A model generated the notes under the pieces. That model had not been told where the DNA came from. It saw only the letters and a program-made list of their open reading frames with translations, and searched no databases. The position numbers were made by a program, and so were the translations under genes. Below, piece after piece: positions 47,300-56,063 of a DNA stretch of 64,000 nucleotides. Within the stretch, counting starts at the first letter, position 1. The number at the start of each line of letters is the position of its first letter. This DNA is from Arsukibacterium sp. MJ3. GTDB lineage: Bacteria > Pseudomonadota > Gammaproteobacteria > Enterobacterales > Alteromonadaceae. The stretch covers positions 1-64,000 of the forward strand of contig NZ_LAHP01000010.1 of assembly GCF_000987765.1 (NCBI RefSeq). Reading direction: 5' to 3'.

Positions 47300-50200
47300 A
47301 TGTTATTTACCGGTGATTTAACAACCGAATGTCCAATCCGACAAAAGATCCGCGACTATTACCGTATCGATGAAAACCAGGTTATAGGGCATCTTTTACC
47401 GCTGGCAGAAGTGGGCATGAAAGCACGCAGCAGGGCTTGGGAGCGGGCGCGGCAAATTGTGCATAACATTCGAAAAGATCAGGATGGCCAAGGCGGTATA
47501 GACGCACTGCTAAACGAGTTTTCGTTGTCCAGTGAAGAAGGCGTGGTATTAATGTGTCTGGCCGAGGCATTGCTGCGGGTACCCGATAAGAAAACTCAGG
47601 AATTATTAATTCGTGACAAACTGGCCCATGGCGACTGGAGCTCACATTTAGGCAGCAGCGATTCTCTGTTTGTAAATGCCTCATCCTGGGGTCTGTTAGT
47701 TACCGGCAAAATGGTGAACTATAACGATACCAACAAGGCGCAGCAGTTTGGTATTTTGAAAAAAACCCTTGGCCGCTTAGGTGAGCCGGTTATACGTCGC
47801 TCAGTAAATTTTGCCATGAAAATTATGGGCAAGCAGTTTGTCATGGGCACTACCATTGACGACGCCATTGACCGCGCGGCTGACACCGAGAAAAAAGGCT
47901 ATGTCTACTCCTATGACATGCTGGGCGAAGGTGCCCGCACCATGGCAGATGCCGACCGCTATTACCAAAGCTATTTAACGGCGATACATGCCATTGGTAA
48001 AGCAGGTAAAGGCCGCGGCCCGATTAAAAGCCCGGGCATTTCTGTTAAGTTATCCGCTATTCATCCGCGGTACGAGTTTAGCCACCGCGAACGGGTAATG
48101 ACTGAACTGGTACCAAAACTAAAAGCCCTGGTGCTAGTGGCCAAAAGTTACGATATTGGCTTTACGGTTGATGCTGAAGAAGCCGACCGTTTAGATATTT
48201 CACTGGATATTATTGAAGCGGTATTCAGCGACCCGGAGTTAGGCGACTGGGGTGGTTTCGGTTTAGCCGTACAGGCCTATCAAAAGCGGGCTATTTTTGT
48301 CATTGAATGGCTGGCGCAATTAGCGCGTAAAGTTAACCGTAAACTGATGGTGCGGCTGGTAAAAGGCGCTTATTGGGATACCGAAATTAAAACCACTCAG
48401 CAAGATGGTTTAGCGCATTTTCCGGTATTTACCCGAAAAGCCTCTACCGATGTGTCCTATAAAGCTTGCGCCATTAAATTGCTGGAAGCACGTGATGTAT
48501 TGTATCCGCAATTTGCTACCCACAATGCGTATACCGCCGCAACCATTTTAGAAGTCGCCAAAGGCGACAACACGGGTTTTGAATTTCAGCGACTGCATGG
48601 TATGGGCGAGTCGTTATTTGACCAGATTGTCAATGAAGAAAAAATACAGTGCCGGGTGTATGCCCCGGTGGGCGAGCATGAAAACCTGTTAGCCTATTTA
48701 GTGCGGCGCTTGCTGGAAAACGGTGCTAACTCGTCATTTGTGAATGCCATTGTCGACACCTCCCAGCCGGTTGAAGCGTTGCTACCCGATCCGGTTGAGA
48801 CTTTGCAAAGCCTGCGTAACAAATACAACACGCAAATTAAAATGCCTATCGATTTATACGGCGCCGAACGTGCTAACTCTAAAGGCATGGACTTAACTGA
48901 CATTGACAGCCTGATGCCATTTAAAGCCAATTTAGATAACTGGCTCAGTGAGCACCTACTTACCAAAGAGCAACTGCCAAAAGATGCCATAGCCGTTAAA
49001 AACCCAGCCAATCATCAGGAAATTATCGGCCATGTTAGCTTGCACAACACCGAGCAAATGCAGCAACTGTTAACAAACGCCGATAACGCCTTTAGTAGCT
49101 GGTCACAAACCCCTACGGTTGAACGGGCAAACTTATTACGGCGAATTGCCGATATTTTAGAGCGTCATCACGACGAATTGGTAGCCATTTGTATTAAAGA
49201 AGCTGGCAAAGTGGCGCAAGATGGTATAGACGAAGTACGTGAAGCAGTTGATTTCTGTCGCTATTATGCCGCCCGCGCTGAAGAGCTAACTAAAGACGAG
49301 CGGTTTGAACCGCGTGGCGTTATTTTATGTATCAGCCCCTGGAACTTCCCACTGGCTATATTTTTAGGCCAGGTGGCTGCAGCTATTGTTACCGGTAATA
49401 CTGTCATTGCCAAACCCGCTGAACAAACCAGCTTAATTGCGCTGCGCACCATTGAACTGATGCACACCGTAGGCTTGCCCGAGCATGTGGTTCAAGCGGT
49501 AATTGCCCGCGGTAGTGACGTGGGTAAAACCATCGTACCTGACCCTCGCATTCAGGCAGTGATGTTTACCGGCTCTACCGACACCGGCACGCTTATTTCG
49601 CAAACTCTGGCCGCACGAAACGGTATTCAGGTACCGCTAATTGCCGAAACCGGTGGCCAAAATTGTATGATTGTTGACTCTACTGCCCTGCCAGAACAGG
49701 TAGTAGACGATGTTATAAGCTCTGGTTTTCAAAGTGCCGGCCAGCGCTGCTCCGCACTTAGAGTATTATTTATTCAAGAAGATGTGGCCGATGGCATTAT
49801 CGCTATGCTCAAAGGCGCCTTAAAAGAACTACATGTTGGCGATCCCGCCATGCTTAGCACCGACATCGGGCCAATCATCGACGCGAAAGCCTTAAAAAGC
49901 TTAAATGAGCATGTTGACTACCTGAAAGATAAAGCCACCTTGCACTATCAATGTGACATTCCGGATAATACCGCACAAGGTGCTTACTTTTTTGCACCAC
50001 GTTTATATGAAATTAACGATTTATCGGTCTTGAAACGGGAAGTATTCGGCCCTTGCGTGCACGTTATTCGTTTTAAAGCCAAAGATTTGGATAACGTTAT
50101 TGACCAGATCAACGGTACCGGGTTTGGATTAACCATGGGCGTGCATTCCCGTATTGAAGAGCGCTGTGAGTACCTGGCAAAAATGTCACGGGCGGGTAAT

Positions 50201-51106
50201 GTTTACATTAACCGCAATATGATTGGTGCTATAGTCGGGGTACAACCCTTTGGTGGCCGTGGCTTATCTGGCACCGGCCCTAAGGCAGGTGGCCCCAACT
50301 ACTTACTGCGGCTGGTAAAAGAAAAGGCTTCACCAGACAATGTACAAATGACCAACTTGACCCCGGATGAGCTGAATTTACATCACAACCCCGATGCCGA
50401 AGCGCAAGTGCAGCAGTTAATGGCAAACTCACTGCGCGATGAAAAAACCTGGCGCGCCACTGCCTTAAACGATCGTATTTCAGCGGTTCGTCAATTGCTG
50501 GCCAAAATTGCTACTGTCGATATTATTGACGAGCTGGCCGACGATTTAGGTTCAACTTTAGCTGATGCCAGAGCGCAGCTAAACCGGCTGGAAAAACACA
50601 TGCGTAAACCGACTGTTTTGCCAGGACCAACCGGCGAATCAAATACGCTGCATATTGAGCCCCGCGGCTGTGTGGTGTGTTATGCCGACAAGAGCACGTC
50701 ATTTAACTTCTGGGCAATTTCAATTATTACCGCTCTGGCGGCGGGTAACACGGTAATTACCGTCGCCTCTGAGCTGTTTTATGAAGAAGCCATGGCCTTC
50801 AAAGACAAGTTTATTGCTACCGGTGTAGCCAAAGGGGTGTTTCAGGTTGCTAAACCGGATCAGCTGCAGGCAATTTTGGCTCATCCGCATTTAGCGGGAG
50901 CGGTTGTCGCGGCGCGCTCATCCCGCTTAGGTTATTTTAGCCAGCAACTGGCTGCGCGTAAGGGCGCCATTTTACCGGTGATCAGTGCCGAGTATTACGA
51001 CACCCTGATTAAACGCTTAGTGACTGAAAAAACCATCAGCATTGATACTACCGCCTCTGGTGGTAATACCTCGCTAATGACCATGGTAGAGGACGACGAG
51101 TCATAG
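47300..51106 (+). CDS. putA: Bifunctional proline dehydrogenase / P5C dehydrogenase
   Basis: Oxidises proline to glutamate in two steps, feeding electrons to ubiquinone. It has 1268 residues. An N-terminal helical region is followed by the FAD proline dehydrogenase barrel (SVKLSAIHPRYEFS, RLVKGAYWDTE) and the aldehyde dehydrogenase domain (SPWNFPLAIFLGQ, ETGGQNCMIVDS, catalytic Cys in SAGQRCSALR). The C-terminal ALDH-like extension is that of long (type B) PutA. The ribbon-helix-helix repressor domain of E. coli PutA is absent, so this protein should not regulate its own gene. Confidence 0.95.
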   Translation: MLFTGDLTTECPIRQKIRDYYRIDENQVIGHLLPLAEVGMKARSRAWERARQIVHNIRKDQDGQGGIDALLNEFSLSSEEGVVLMCLAEALLRVPDKKTQELLIRDKLAHGDWSSHLGSSDSLFVNASSWGLLVTGKMVNYNDTNKAQQFGILKKTLGRLGEPVIRRSVNFAMKIMGKQFVMGTTIDDAIDRAADTEKKGYVYSYDMLGEGARTMADADRYYQSYLTAIHAIGKAGKGRGPIKSPGISVKLSAIHPRYEFSHRERVMTELVPKLKALVLVAKSYDIGFTVDAEEADRLDISLDIIEAVFSDPELGDWGGFGLAVQAYQKRAIFVIEWLAQLARKVNRKLMVRLVKGAYWDTEIKTTQQDGLAHFPVFTRKASTDVSYKACAIKLLEARDVLYPQFATHNAYTAATILEVAKGDNTGFEFQRLHGMGESLFDQIVNEEKIQCRVYAPVGEHENLLAYLVRRLLENGANSSFVNAIVDTSQPVEALLPDPVETLQSLRNKYNTQIKMPIDLYGAERANSKGMDLTDIDSLMPFKANLDNWLSEHLLTKEQLPKDAIAVKNPANHQEIIGHVSLHNTEQMQQLLTNADNAFSSWSQTPTVERANLLRRIADILERHHDELVAICIKEAGKVAQDGIDEVREAVDFCRYYAARAEELTKDERFEPRGVILCISPWNFPLAIFLGQVAAAIVTGNTVIAKPAEQTSLIALRTIELMHTVGLPEHVVQAVIARGSDVGKTIVPDPRIQAVMFTGSTDTGTLISQTLAARNGIQVPLIAETGGQNCMIVDSTALPEQVVDDVISSGFQSAGQRCSALRVLFIQEDVADGIIAMLKGALKELHVGDPAMLSTDIGPIIDAKALKSLNEHVDYLKDKATLHYQCDIPDNTAQGAYFFAPRLYEINDLSVLKREVFGPCVHVIRFKAKDLDNVIDQINGTGFGLTMGVHSRIEERCEYLAKMSRAGNVYINRNMIGAIVGVQPFGGRGLSGTGPKAGGPNYLLRLVKEKASPDNVQMTNLTPDELNLHHNPDAEAQVQQLMANSLRDEKTWRATALNDRISAVRQLLAKIATVDIIDELADDLGSTLADARAQLNRLEKHMRKPTVLPGPTGESNTLHIEPRGCVVCYADKSTSFNFWAISIITALAAGNTVITVASELFYEEAMAFKDKFIATGVAKGVFQVAKPDQLQAILAHPHLAGAVVAARSSRLGYFSQQLAARKGAILPVISAEYYDTLIKRLVTEKTISIDTTASGGNTSLMTMVEDDES

Positions 51107-51144
51107 CTTAAAACCTATGCTCATAGGCAAGGAAAAGGGAAAAA

Positions 51145-51155
51145 GGGGTCGGAGC
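51145..51155 (+). repeat. Mobile-element border motif, copy c
   Basis: AAAAGGGGTCGGAGCTAATT lies just after putA and before the transposase remnant. The same motif occurs, in variant form, at 53758. Confidence 0.5.
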
Positions 51156-51158
51156 TAA

Positions 51159-51440
51159 TTAGCTTCTACCCCGCTCTGCCTCTGGCCTGCCCGGCCCGCA
51201 TTTGCCTAGCAGAACGCCCAACATTTTCTCAATTTCTGAGCGAAAACGCTCGCCACCCAGCGGATAATTATGCGTTAAGCTCTGGCGGATATTATTAAGG
51301 ACAACTGTGCTGAGTTCGGTTGAAAACAACGTCTGGTAAATCGGGTATCGGCTTTCGCTATTATCGCCCAATCCAAGGTACAGCGGGTAAGGTGTTAGAC
51401 AGCTAATTGGCTTGCCTGTATTACAGAGCCACTGGTTATT
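51159..51440 (-). pseudogene. RAYT/Y1-type transposase C-terminal remnant
   Basis: An open frame without a start that retains the C-terminal pattern of REP-associated tyrosine transposases: CLTPYPLYLGLG, then YQTLFSTELSTVVLNNIRQS, and LGGERFRSEIEKMLG followed by a basic GRP tail. The HUH catalytic motif and the nucleophile Tyr would lie in the missing N-terminal part. It is therefore a dead fragment of a mobile or REP-processing gene. Confidence 0.65.
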
Positions 51441-51466
51441 CTAAAAATACTGACTCACCTCGGTAA

Positions 51467-51610
51467 AAAATATTATTCATTGGCAAAGGCAACAACTTTA
51501 CTGCCGCCTCTGCGAGCACCACCAGTGACCAGCGCAGCACAGCAAAACAACAAACCTATTTAAAGCGGGCCAGCGATCAAACCTATACTGCCACGATGCA
51601 AGGATGTTGA
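51467..51610 (+). other. Coding-like fragment of unknown origin
   Basis: A 47-codon open frame on the plus strand (contains KGNNFTAASASTTSDQRSTA and KQQTYLKRASDQTYTATMQG) with no start codon. Composition looks coding, and it may be a scrap of a gene disrupted by the transposase or cls segment. I cannot name a family. Confidence 0.25.
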
Positions 51611-51626
51611 GGTGGCAACAGCACCA

Positions 51627-53174
51627 TCACAATACGGGTGATGTCAGCCGGGCCAACCTTGAGGCTAATCGATACCATATCGGCATAGATGAAAACACGT
51701 CTTTGGGAAGTTCGTGACTGGCTGCAAAATCATTCAGATACATCTGCTCCATTTTCCGATTGAACTCCTGATCGCGTAACAACGCAAAAATTTCAAAGTT
51801 CAGTCTCAAAGACCGGTTGTCCAGATTAGCAGAGGTAACAATGGAGTAATTGTCATCGACAAGAATCGTTTTGCTATGCATAAATCCATTGGAATATTTG
51901 AAAAACCTGACTCCGGTTCGCATGGATTGTTCGAAATAAGTATTTGCAGCAAATGAAACCAGTTTGTTGTCTGTTTTGTCTGGCAGCAGTATCCTCACAT
52001 CAACACCTTTCAATGCGGCGAGCTCAAGAGCAGCGACTATGGCAGAGTTTGGCACATAATAAGGAGTCGAAATCCATACTCTTTTCTTGGCGGAATTGAT
52101 GGCTTGTAAAATGAGCATTTCTGCCGTTTCAAACTTATCTGCAGGCCCCGTCGCTATCGTTATTGCAACAGCATCACCTTCGGGGTTCGCTGCCGTTTTC
52201 CAGTTAAGATCAAGCCATTCACCACTGGCCCACTTCCAGTCTTCGAGAAACGAAAGTTGCGCTTCCATTGCTGCAGGACCTGAAATCGCAATATGCGTGT
52301 CCCTCCAGTCTCCAAATTCCTCAGATAACCCCAGATATTCATTGCCAATGTTCAGCCCACCCACCAACGCTTTTTGACCATCAATCACAACTACTTTTCG
52401 GTGGTTCCTGAAATTTATCTGGAATATACCTGTGCCTTTATCAAGATGGCCAAAACTGGCCACCTCAACGCCCGCTTCGATCAGTTGCTGCTGGTAGGCA
52501 TTTGACAATTTACGACTACCAAGCCTATCAAAAAGAAAATATATTTTGACTCCCTGGCTGGCCTTTTTGATCAGCAAGTCTTTGAAATGTTGCCCGAGCT
52601 CGTCATCTCGTATGATATAGAACTGAAACAGCACATAGCTCTTTGCGGACTCAATAGCTTCGGTCATCGCCTTGAACGTAGCGCGCCCATCAATCAAGAG
52701 TTCCAGCTTGTTTCCTGTGGTGTAAGGCAAGCCCTTGAGTTTTTCCACCAAGCTTCGTTCTTCATCGTCATTCGAGCCTACTTCATTTTTTCGCACGTAC
52801 TCATACACTTCAGCCAGTTTCTTTTCGGGATCTTCCAAGGCCGAACGGTAGGCCTTAACGTAGCCGTCATATTCACTTTTCCCCAGTACCCAGTAGGCTG
52901 GCACGGCGACATAAGGGAAGGTATTCAAACTAACCACCCACGCTATTGCGCCTTGAGAACTGCGATCACTCATCACCGCATGAAGTGAAGTCAGCGCCCC
53001 AACCAAATGTGCCAGAAACAACAAAACTGATGTTGTTACTATTTTGCGTTTGCGGCTCCACGGAGGACGTGGCTTGTCACGCCGCCAATTTTTGGCAGCA
53101 GTAAAGATTTTTTGGATTGAGTTTTTAAACGGGTAAGTGGTTGGCACAGTCTGCTCCGGCAAGTTATATTCCAC
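51627..53174 (-). CDS. cls: Cardiolipin synthase (phospholipase D superfamily)
   Basis: Membrane enzyme of 515 residues that joins two phosphatidylglycerols to cardiolipin. Two N-terminal transmembrane helices (about 48-68 and 80-98) precede two HKD motifs: HRKVVVIDGQKALVGGLNIG and HSKTILVDDNYSIVTSANLD. The N-terminal 45 basic residues are longer than usual. The start is GTG 53174, directly after the TGA of a small upstream frame, suggesting translational coupling. It lies between mobile-element remnants, so it may be an additional, acquired cls. Confidence 0.9.
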   Translation of the reverse strand: MEYNLPEQTVPTTYPFKNSIQKIFTAAKNWRRDKPRPPWSRKRKIVTTSVLLFLAHLVGALTSLHAVMSDRSSQGAIAWVVSLNTFPYVAVPAYWVLGKSEYDGYVKAYRSALEDPEKKLAEVYEYVRKNEVGSNDDEERSLVEKLKGLPYTTGNKLELLIDGRATFKAMTEAIESAKSYVLFQFYIIRDDELGQHFKDLLIKKASQGVKIYFLFDRLGSRKLSNAYQQQLIEAGVEVASFGHLDKGTGIFQINFRNHRKVVVIDGQKALVGGLNIGNEYLGLSEEFGDWRDTHIAISGPAAMEAQLSFLEDWKWASGEWLDLNWKTAANPEGDAVAITIATGPADKFETAEMLILQAINSAKKRVWISTPYYVPNSAIVAALELAALKGVDVRILLPDKTDNKLVSFAANTYFEQSMRTGVRFFKYSNGFMHSKTILVDDNYSIVTSANLDNRSLRLNFEIFALLRDQEFNRKMEQMYLNDFAASHELPKDVFSSMPIWYRLASRLARLTSPVL

Positions 53175-53420
53175 TCAATCTTCAGGCGCATCTGCTGGCT
53201 TGGGGCCCAGCCCCTCAAGTCTGGGTTTGAAAGCCTTGTTAAATCCATTATGTAGAATATTGATAATGGCTTCAAAGATACTGGTTTCCGTTTCTCTGAC
53301 CGTGCACTAAATTTCAACACTAGTAGCAAACTGATTCTCTGATTGATTTTCGAAGATATTTTCGATTGCCCCCGCAAACGCTTGCCAGATCGCTAATAGT
53401 CCGGATTCATGGGGTTTCAT
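53175..53420 (-). pseudogene. Small gene upstream of cls interrupted by an amber codon
   Basis: From ATG 53420, with GGGAGA well placed upstream, the frame reads MKPHESGLLAIWQAFAGAIE to ..FATSVEI, then TAG (53307-53309), and then continues in the same frame for 43 codons (VRETETSIFEAIINILHNGF to LGPKPADAPED). It stops at a TGA that abuts the cls GTG. Both halves look coding and amphipathic. The simplest reading is one 81-residue protein inactivated by a nonsense change. A real 37-residue product, or readthrough, is possible. Confidence 0.55.
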
Positions 53421-53949
53421 CACATCATTCTCCCAACTGAATATCTGCACATCTTTGAACATGGGCTACGAGTAGCCTCGTCACTCCCGGTTTCGGCATC
53501 AAGCTATGCATAGGCTTTGAAAAAAATCATTCACAGCGGCCAAATTAACATCCACAATTTTAAGATGCAAATCGAAGTCGCCCAACATATTCAATGGCGT
53601 AAACTCGCACCCTGTTTACAAGTACCATATAACGATGAATTTGGCACTTGAGTAAGGACCAATGCGCCTTCAAATCCCACTCCCACTTTCTTAGGTCTCA
53701 GGCGTTCGCAAGAATTGGTGGACCTCCTCTATCTGTATTTGAATCATTTCGGAAAAAGGGGGCGGAGCTAATTAAAGACACTTTTTATTAATACTTTGTA
53801 TTTCAATGTCTTGCAAAGGCATGGCGATTATTAGCTCCGACTCCTTATTCGATTTACAGTTGACAAGCCCCTAATAAGAAAACAGAATGTATTACTTTTT
53901 TAAATAAACGTTAATTGTTGCCGCACGAGCAGTGACATAGGTGCCATAG
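53421..53949. other. Non-coding stretch between cls and the toxin-like gene
   Basis: It contains the presumed cls promoter on the minus strand, a small stem GGCTAC-GA-GTAGCC (53463-53476), the miniature inverted-repeat element at 53758-53845 and about 100 bp of AT-rich leader for the next gene. A short plus-strand frame ending at 53650 (contains MQIEVAQHIQWRKLAPCLQV) may be a gene scrap. Confidence 0.4.
53758..53845. mobile_element. Miniature inverted-repeat element
   Basis: Outer arms CGGAGCTAAT (53763-53772) and ATTAGCTCCG (53830-53839) are exact complements. Nested arms AAGACA (53775-53780) and TGTCTT (53807-53812) also pair. The ends read GGGGGCGGAGC and GGAGTCGGAGC on opposite strands. 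It encodes nothing. The outer motif is shared with the border of the transposase remnant at 51145, so it is probably a non-autonomous derivative of that element. Confidence 0.65.
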
Positions 53950-55332
53950 ATGTGGATGGAAGCGGAAATTCCCGAAGACTTAAAACCACTATTATTCGAC
54001 GGCCAGCTATTTTATGGCAAATGGGGCGAGCTGTTTTTTGCCAGCAAAAACCGCATCACATACGTTGATTTGCCCGACTCTGCAGTAGTAACAGCGGTGT
54101 ACAACAATATTTATGGCGGCTATTTTCTGCAGGATATCGAACCCACCTGGCAGCGCGACAGCATTATGCGTAACTTATACCGCTACGCCAAACCCTGGGC
54201 AACCGACTTATCTGGCCTGGACAACAACCAGTTAACCACCGAGCTGCTAACCCTGTTTCAACGTGACGAGCTTAGAGTATGGCGCCTTAACGACGGCTGG
54301 GCAAAGCAACCCATAAGCTCCGGTAATGGTGACTATAGCGCTGCGGGTAGTGTAGACGCCGACAGCAATGCTGCGGCCCCGCCCGAGCTAAGTAAAACCA
54401 AGCCCAGAGGTGGTGGCGTGGCGGCAAATGAAACGGTTCAAGCTAAAGCGGCAGTGCATGAGGTGACAAGCACACAGGCAGCTGCGGCCAAACCTACACC
54501 TTCTAAAAAAGTTGAACCCGAAAATCTTGAGCATGCCCAACATATTCTGGCAGAGCGGCGAAAGCAAATTGAGCAAAGTGGTTTTCAGCCCAAACATTCT
54601 GATGCTGAATTGCTGGCAATGGCAGAAGCTGGTGATATCGCCAATGACCGTTTTCTTGTTCGCTTGATAAATAAAAGCGCTGAAGATATTAAAACGTCTA
54701 CACTCGGTTTTAAGCGCCCCACAGACAGAGCTCCATACTGGGCAACGACGTTTGATATGGCTGAGGCAGCTGATACCGATCCAGAGCTACTAGCATGCAT
54801 ATTGGGTATTAAAGATTATTCTCCTGACAACGAGTATTCACTCGTTGTTATTGATACACACAACATGCCGCCGAAAGCTGAACGACAAAGTTTTGTGCCA
54901 ACATTCGATAAGATGTCAGCGTTTTGTAACAATGAGCTGTCTGCAAAAGAGCTAGGCAATATTGGTGATGTATCAGCAGTATTAAATGAAGAATTTTCTG
55001 TAGAATACGAAGCTTTCATGGCGGATTATGCAGCTACCGGAAAAAGTGAACACAACGCCGATGCAGTGAAAGAGCATTTGATGACAATAAATGCCGATGA
55101 TGAGAAAATCAACAAAGTGATATTACGACATAAGATTCAATCTGAGTGTGGTGCTAACTCTTTGTATTCAGGTAATGGTCTAACAAAAGTCAACAGCAAG
55201 AATCGCTATGGTAAAAATGTTCCTCAACAATTTGGTGTGGCCGAAACCTTTACCTTCGAACGTGATCCACTAATCGTTAATGAGCTAGGCTCATCTGTAG
55301 CCATATTACCCGCCAAACCCCTCAGAGGCTAA
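53950..55332 (+). CDS. Multidomain protein, candidate polymorphic toxin/effector
   Basis: 460 residues, with no family recognised. Residues 1-120 form a compact domain rich in aromatic residues (LLFDGQLFYGKWGELFFASK). Residues about 121-190 are a low-complexity Gly/Ala/Pro/Lys linker. Residues about 191-460 form a second domain with an acidic helical N-terminal part and a conserved-looking core (YWATTFDMAEAADTDPELLA, EYSLVVIDTHNMP). The layout of constant domain, disordered linker and C-terminal domain, with a small gene 3 bp downstream, is that of secreted toxins with an immunity gene. There is no signal peptide, so export by a type VI or similar system would be needed. This is inference. 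Confidence 0.5.
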   Translation: MWMEAEIPEDLKPLLFDGQLFYGKWGELFFASKNRITYVDLPDSAVVTAVYNNIYGGYFLQDIEPTWQRDSIMRNLYRYAKPWATDLSGLDNNQLTTELLTLFQRDELRVWRLNDGWAKQPISSGNGDYSAAGSVDADSNAAAPPELSKTKPRGGGVAANETVQAKAAVHEVTSTQAAAAKPTPSKKVEPENLEHAQHILAERRKQIEQSGFQPKHSDAELLAMAEAGDIANDRFLVRLINKSAEDIKTSTLGFKRPTDRAPYWATTFDMAEAADTDPELLACILGIKDYSPDNEYSLVVIDTHNMPPKAERQSFVPTFDKMSAFCNNELSAKELGNIGDVSAVLNEEFSVEYEAFMADYAATGKSEHNADAVKEHLMTINADDEKINKVILRHKIQSECGANSLYSGNGLTKVNSKNRYGKNVPQQFGVAETFTFERDPLIVNELGSSVAILPAKPLRG

Positions 55333-55335
55333 GCT

Positions 55336-55812
55336 ATGTTACTACATACAGACAATTTACCCAGTGGCTACCAAGTTGAAGCTAGTATGGATTATTTACT
55401 GTTTGACGACGAAAAGCTGTTTGTTGTTTCGTCAGACAATGATTTGATTTTTATTAAAAAATCTCCATCACCATATAAAAACAGACAGGATGAACCGGGA
55501 ATATTATTGTACCAAACTGAGTTTCCGCGCATTGCGGCGACTTGGTTAATTAACGCTATCGAAAATAGGTTATGGCGCTCTGCCGCTGAAGGTGGCGAAC
55601 CTTCTGGGAAAAACTCAGTGACAGAGGTAGTTGAGGGTGAAGAGTTGTCCGTACGTCGCGTAATGGCGGTTGGTGACGACCGCAGTAAAGGTTTTGTCCT
55701 CATAAATGCCAGCCGTGACAACTTAAAATTTAGAGAAGATTTTCAGGAGATCCAAGTATCCGATCGGCTGCTAAAAGAAGGTGGTTTGTTAAATGTACTT
55801 CGTCAGTTGTAA
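55336..55812 (+). CDS. Hypothetical protein, candidate immunity partner
   Basis: 158 residues, acidic, without signal peptide or membrane helix. No family is recognised. It starts three bases after the stop of the multidomain gene, the spacing of a tightly coupled pair. Its small size and position fit an immunity protein, but it could equally be a chaperone or adaptor. An end-of-segment motif follows at 55903. Confidence 0.5.
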   Translation: MLLHTDNLPSGYQVEASMDYLLFDDEKLFVVSSDNDLIFIKKSPSPYKNRQDEPGILLYQTEFPRIAATWLINAIENRLWRSAAEGGEPSGKNSVTEVVEGEELSVRRVMAVGDDRSKGFVLINASRDNLKFREDFQEIQVSDRLLKEGGLLNVLRQL

Positions 55813-55902
55813 CTTGCAGCGCAATGGAATTGGCAATTAATCGCGCGTAACCGCAGCGAACTACTTAACCCAAAGGAAGGCTGTTCCTAATCCAGTAAAT
55901 CA

Positions 55903-55912
55903 CTCTGACCCA
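55903..55912 (-). repeat. Mobile-element border motif, copy e
   Basis: On the minus strand GAAAAATGGGTCAGAG resembles the borders at 45354 and 51145. It closes the toxin-like segment on the right, in opposite orientation to the copy at 53758. Confidence 0.4.
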
Positions 55913-56063
55913 TTTTTCTTTTATAGTGGACGCAGGGGCAGGCAAGTTGAGAATACTGACTTCACCGGCTTCAGAGATCACATCCCTGTGCCCCTTTAGC
56001 CTGTGCAGCATCCATACTGCTGTTACATAAATACGCCAACCAACCTGCCCTGATAAGACCAGA

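Noticed and set aside
53039-53377. 112-codon minus-strand frame overlapping the cls start
   Set aside because: It runs out of frame across cls and the amber-interrupted small gene; composition is basic and non-conserved.
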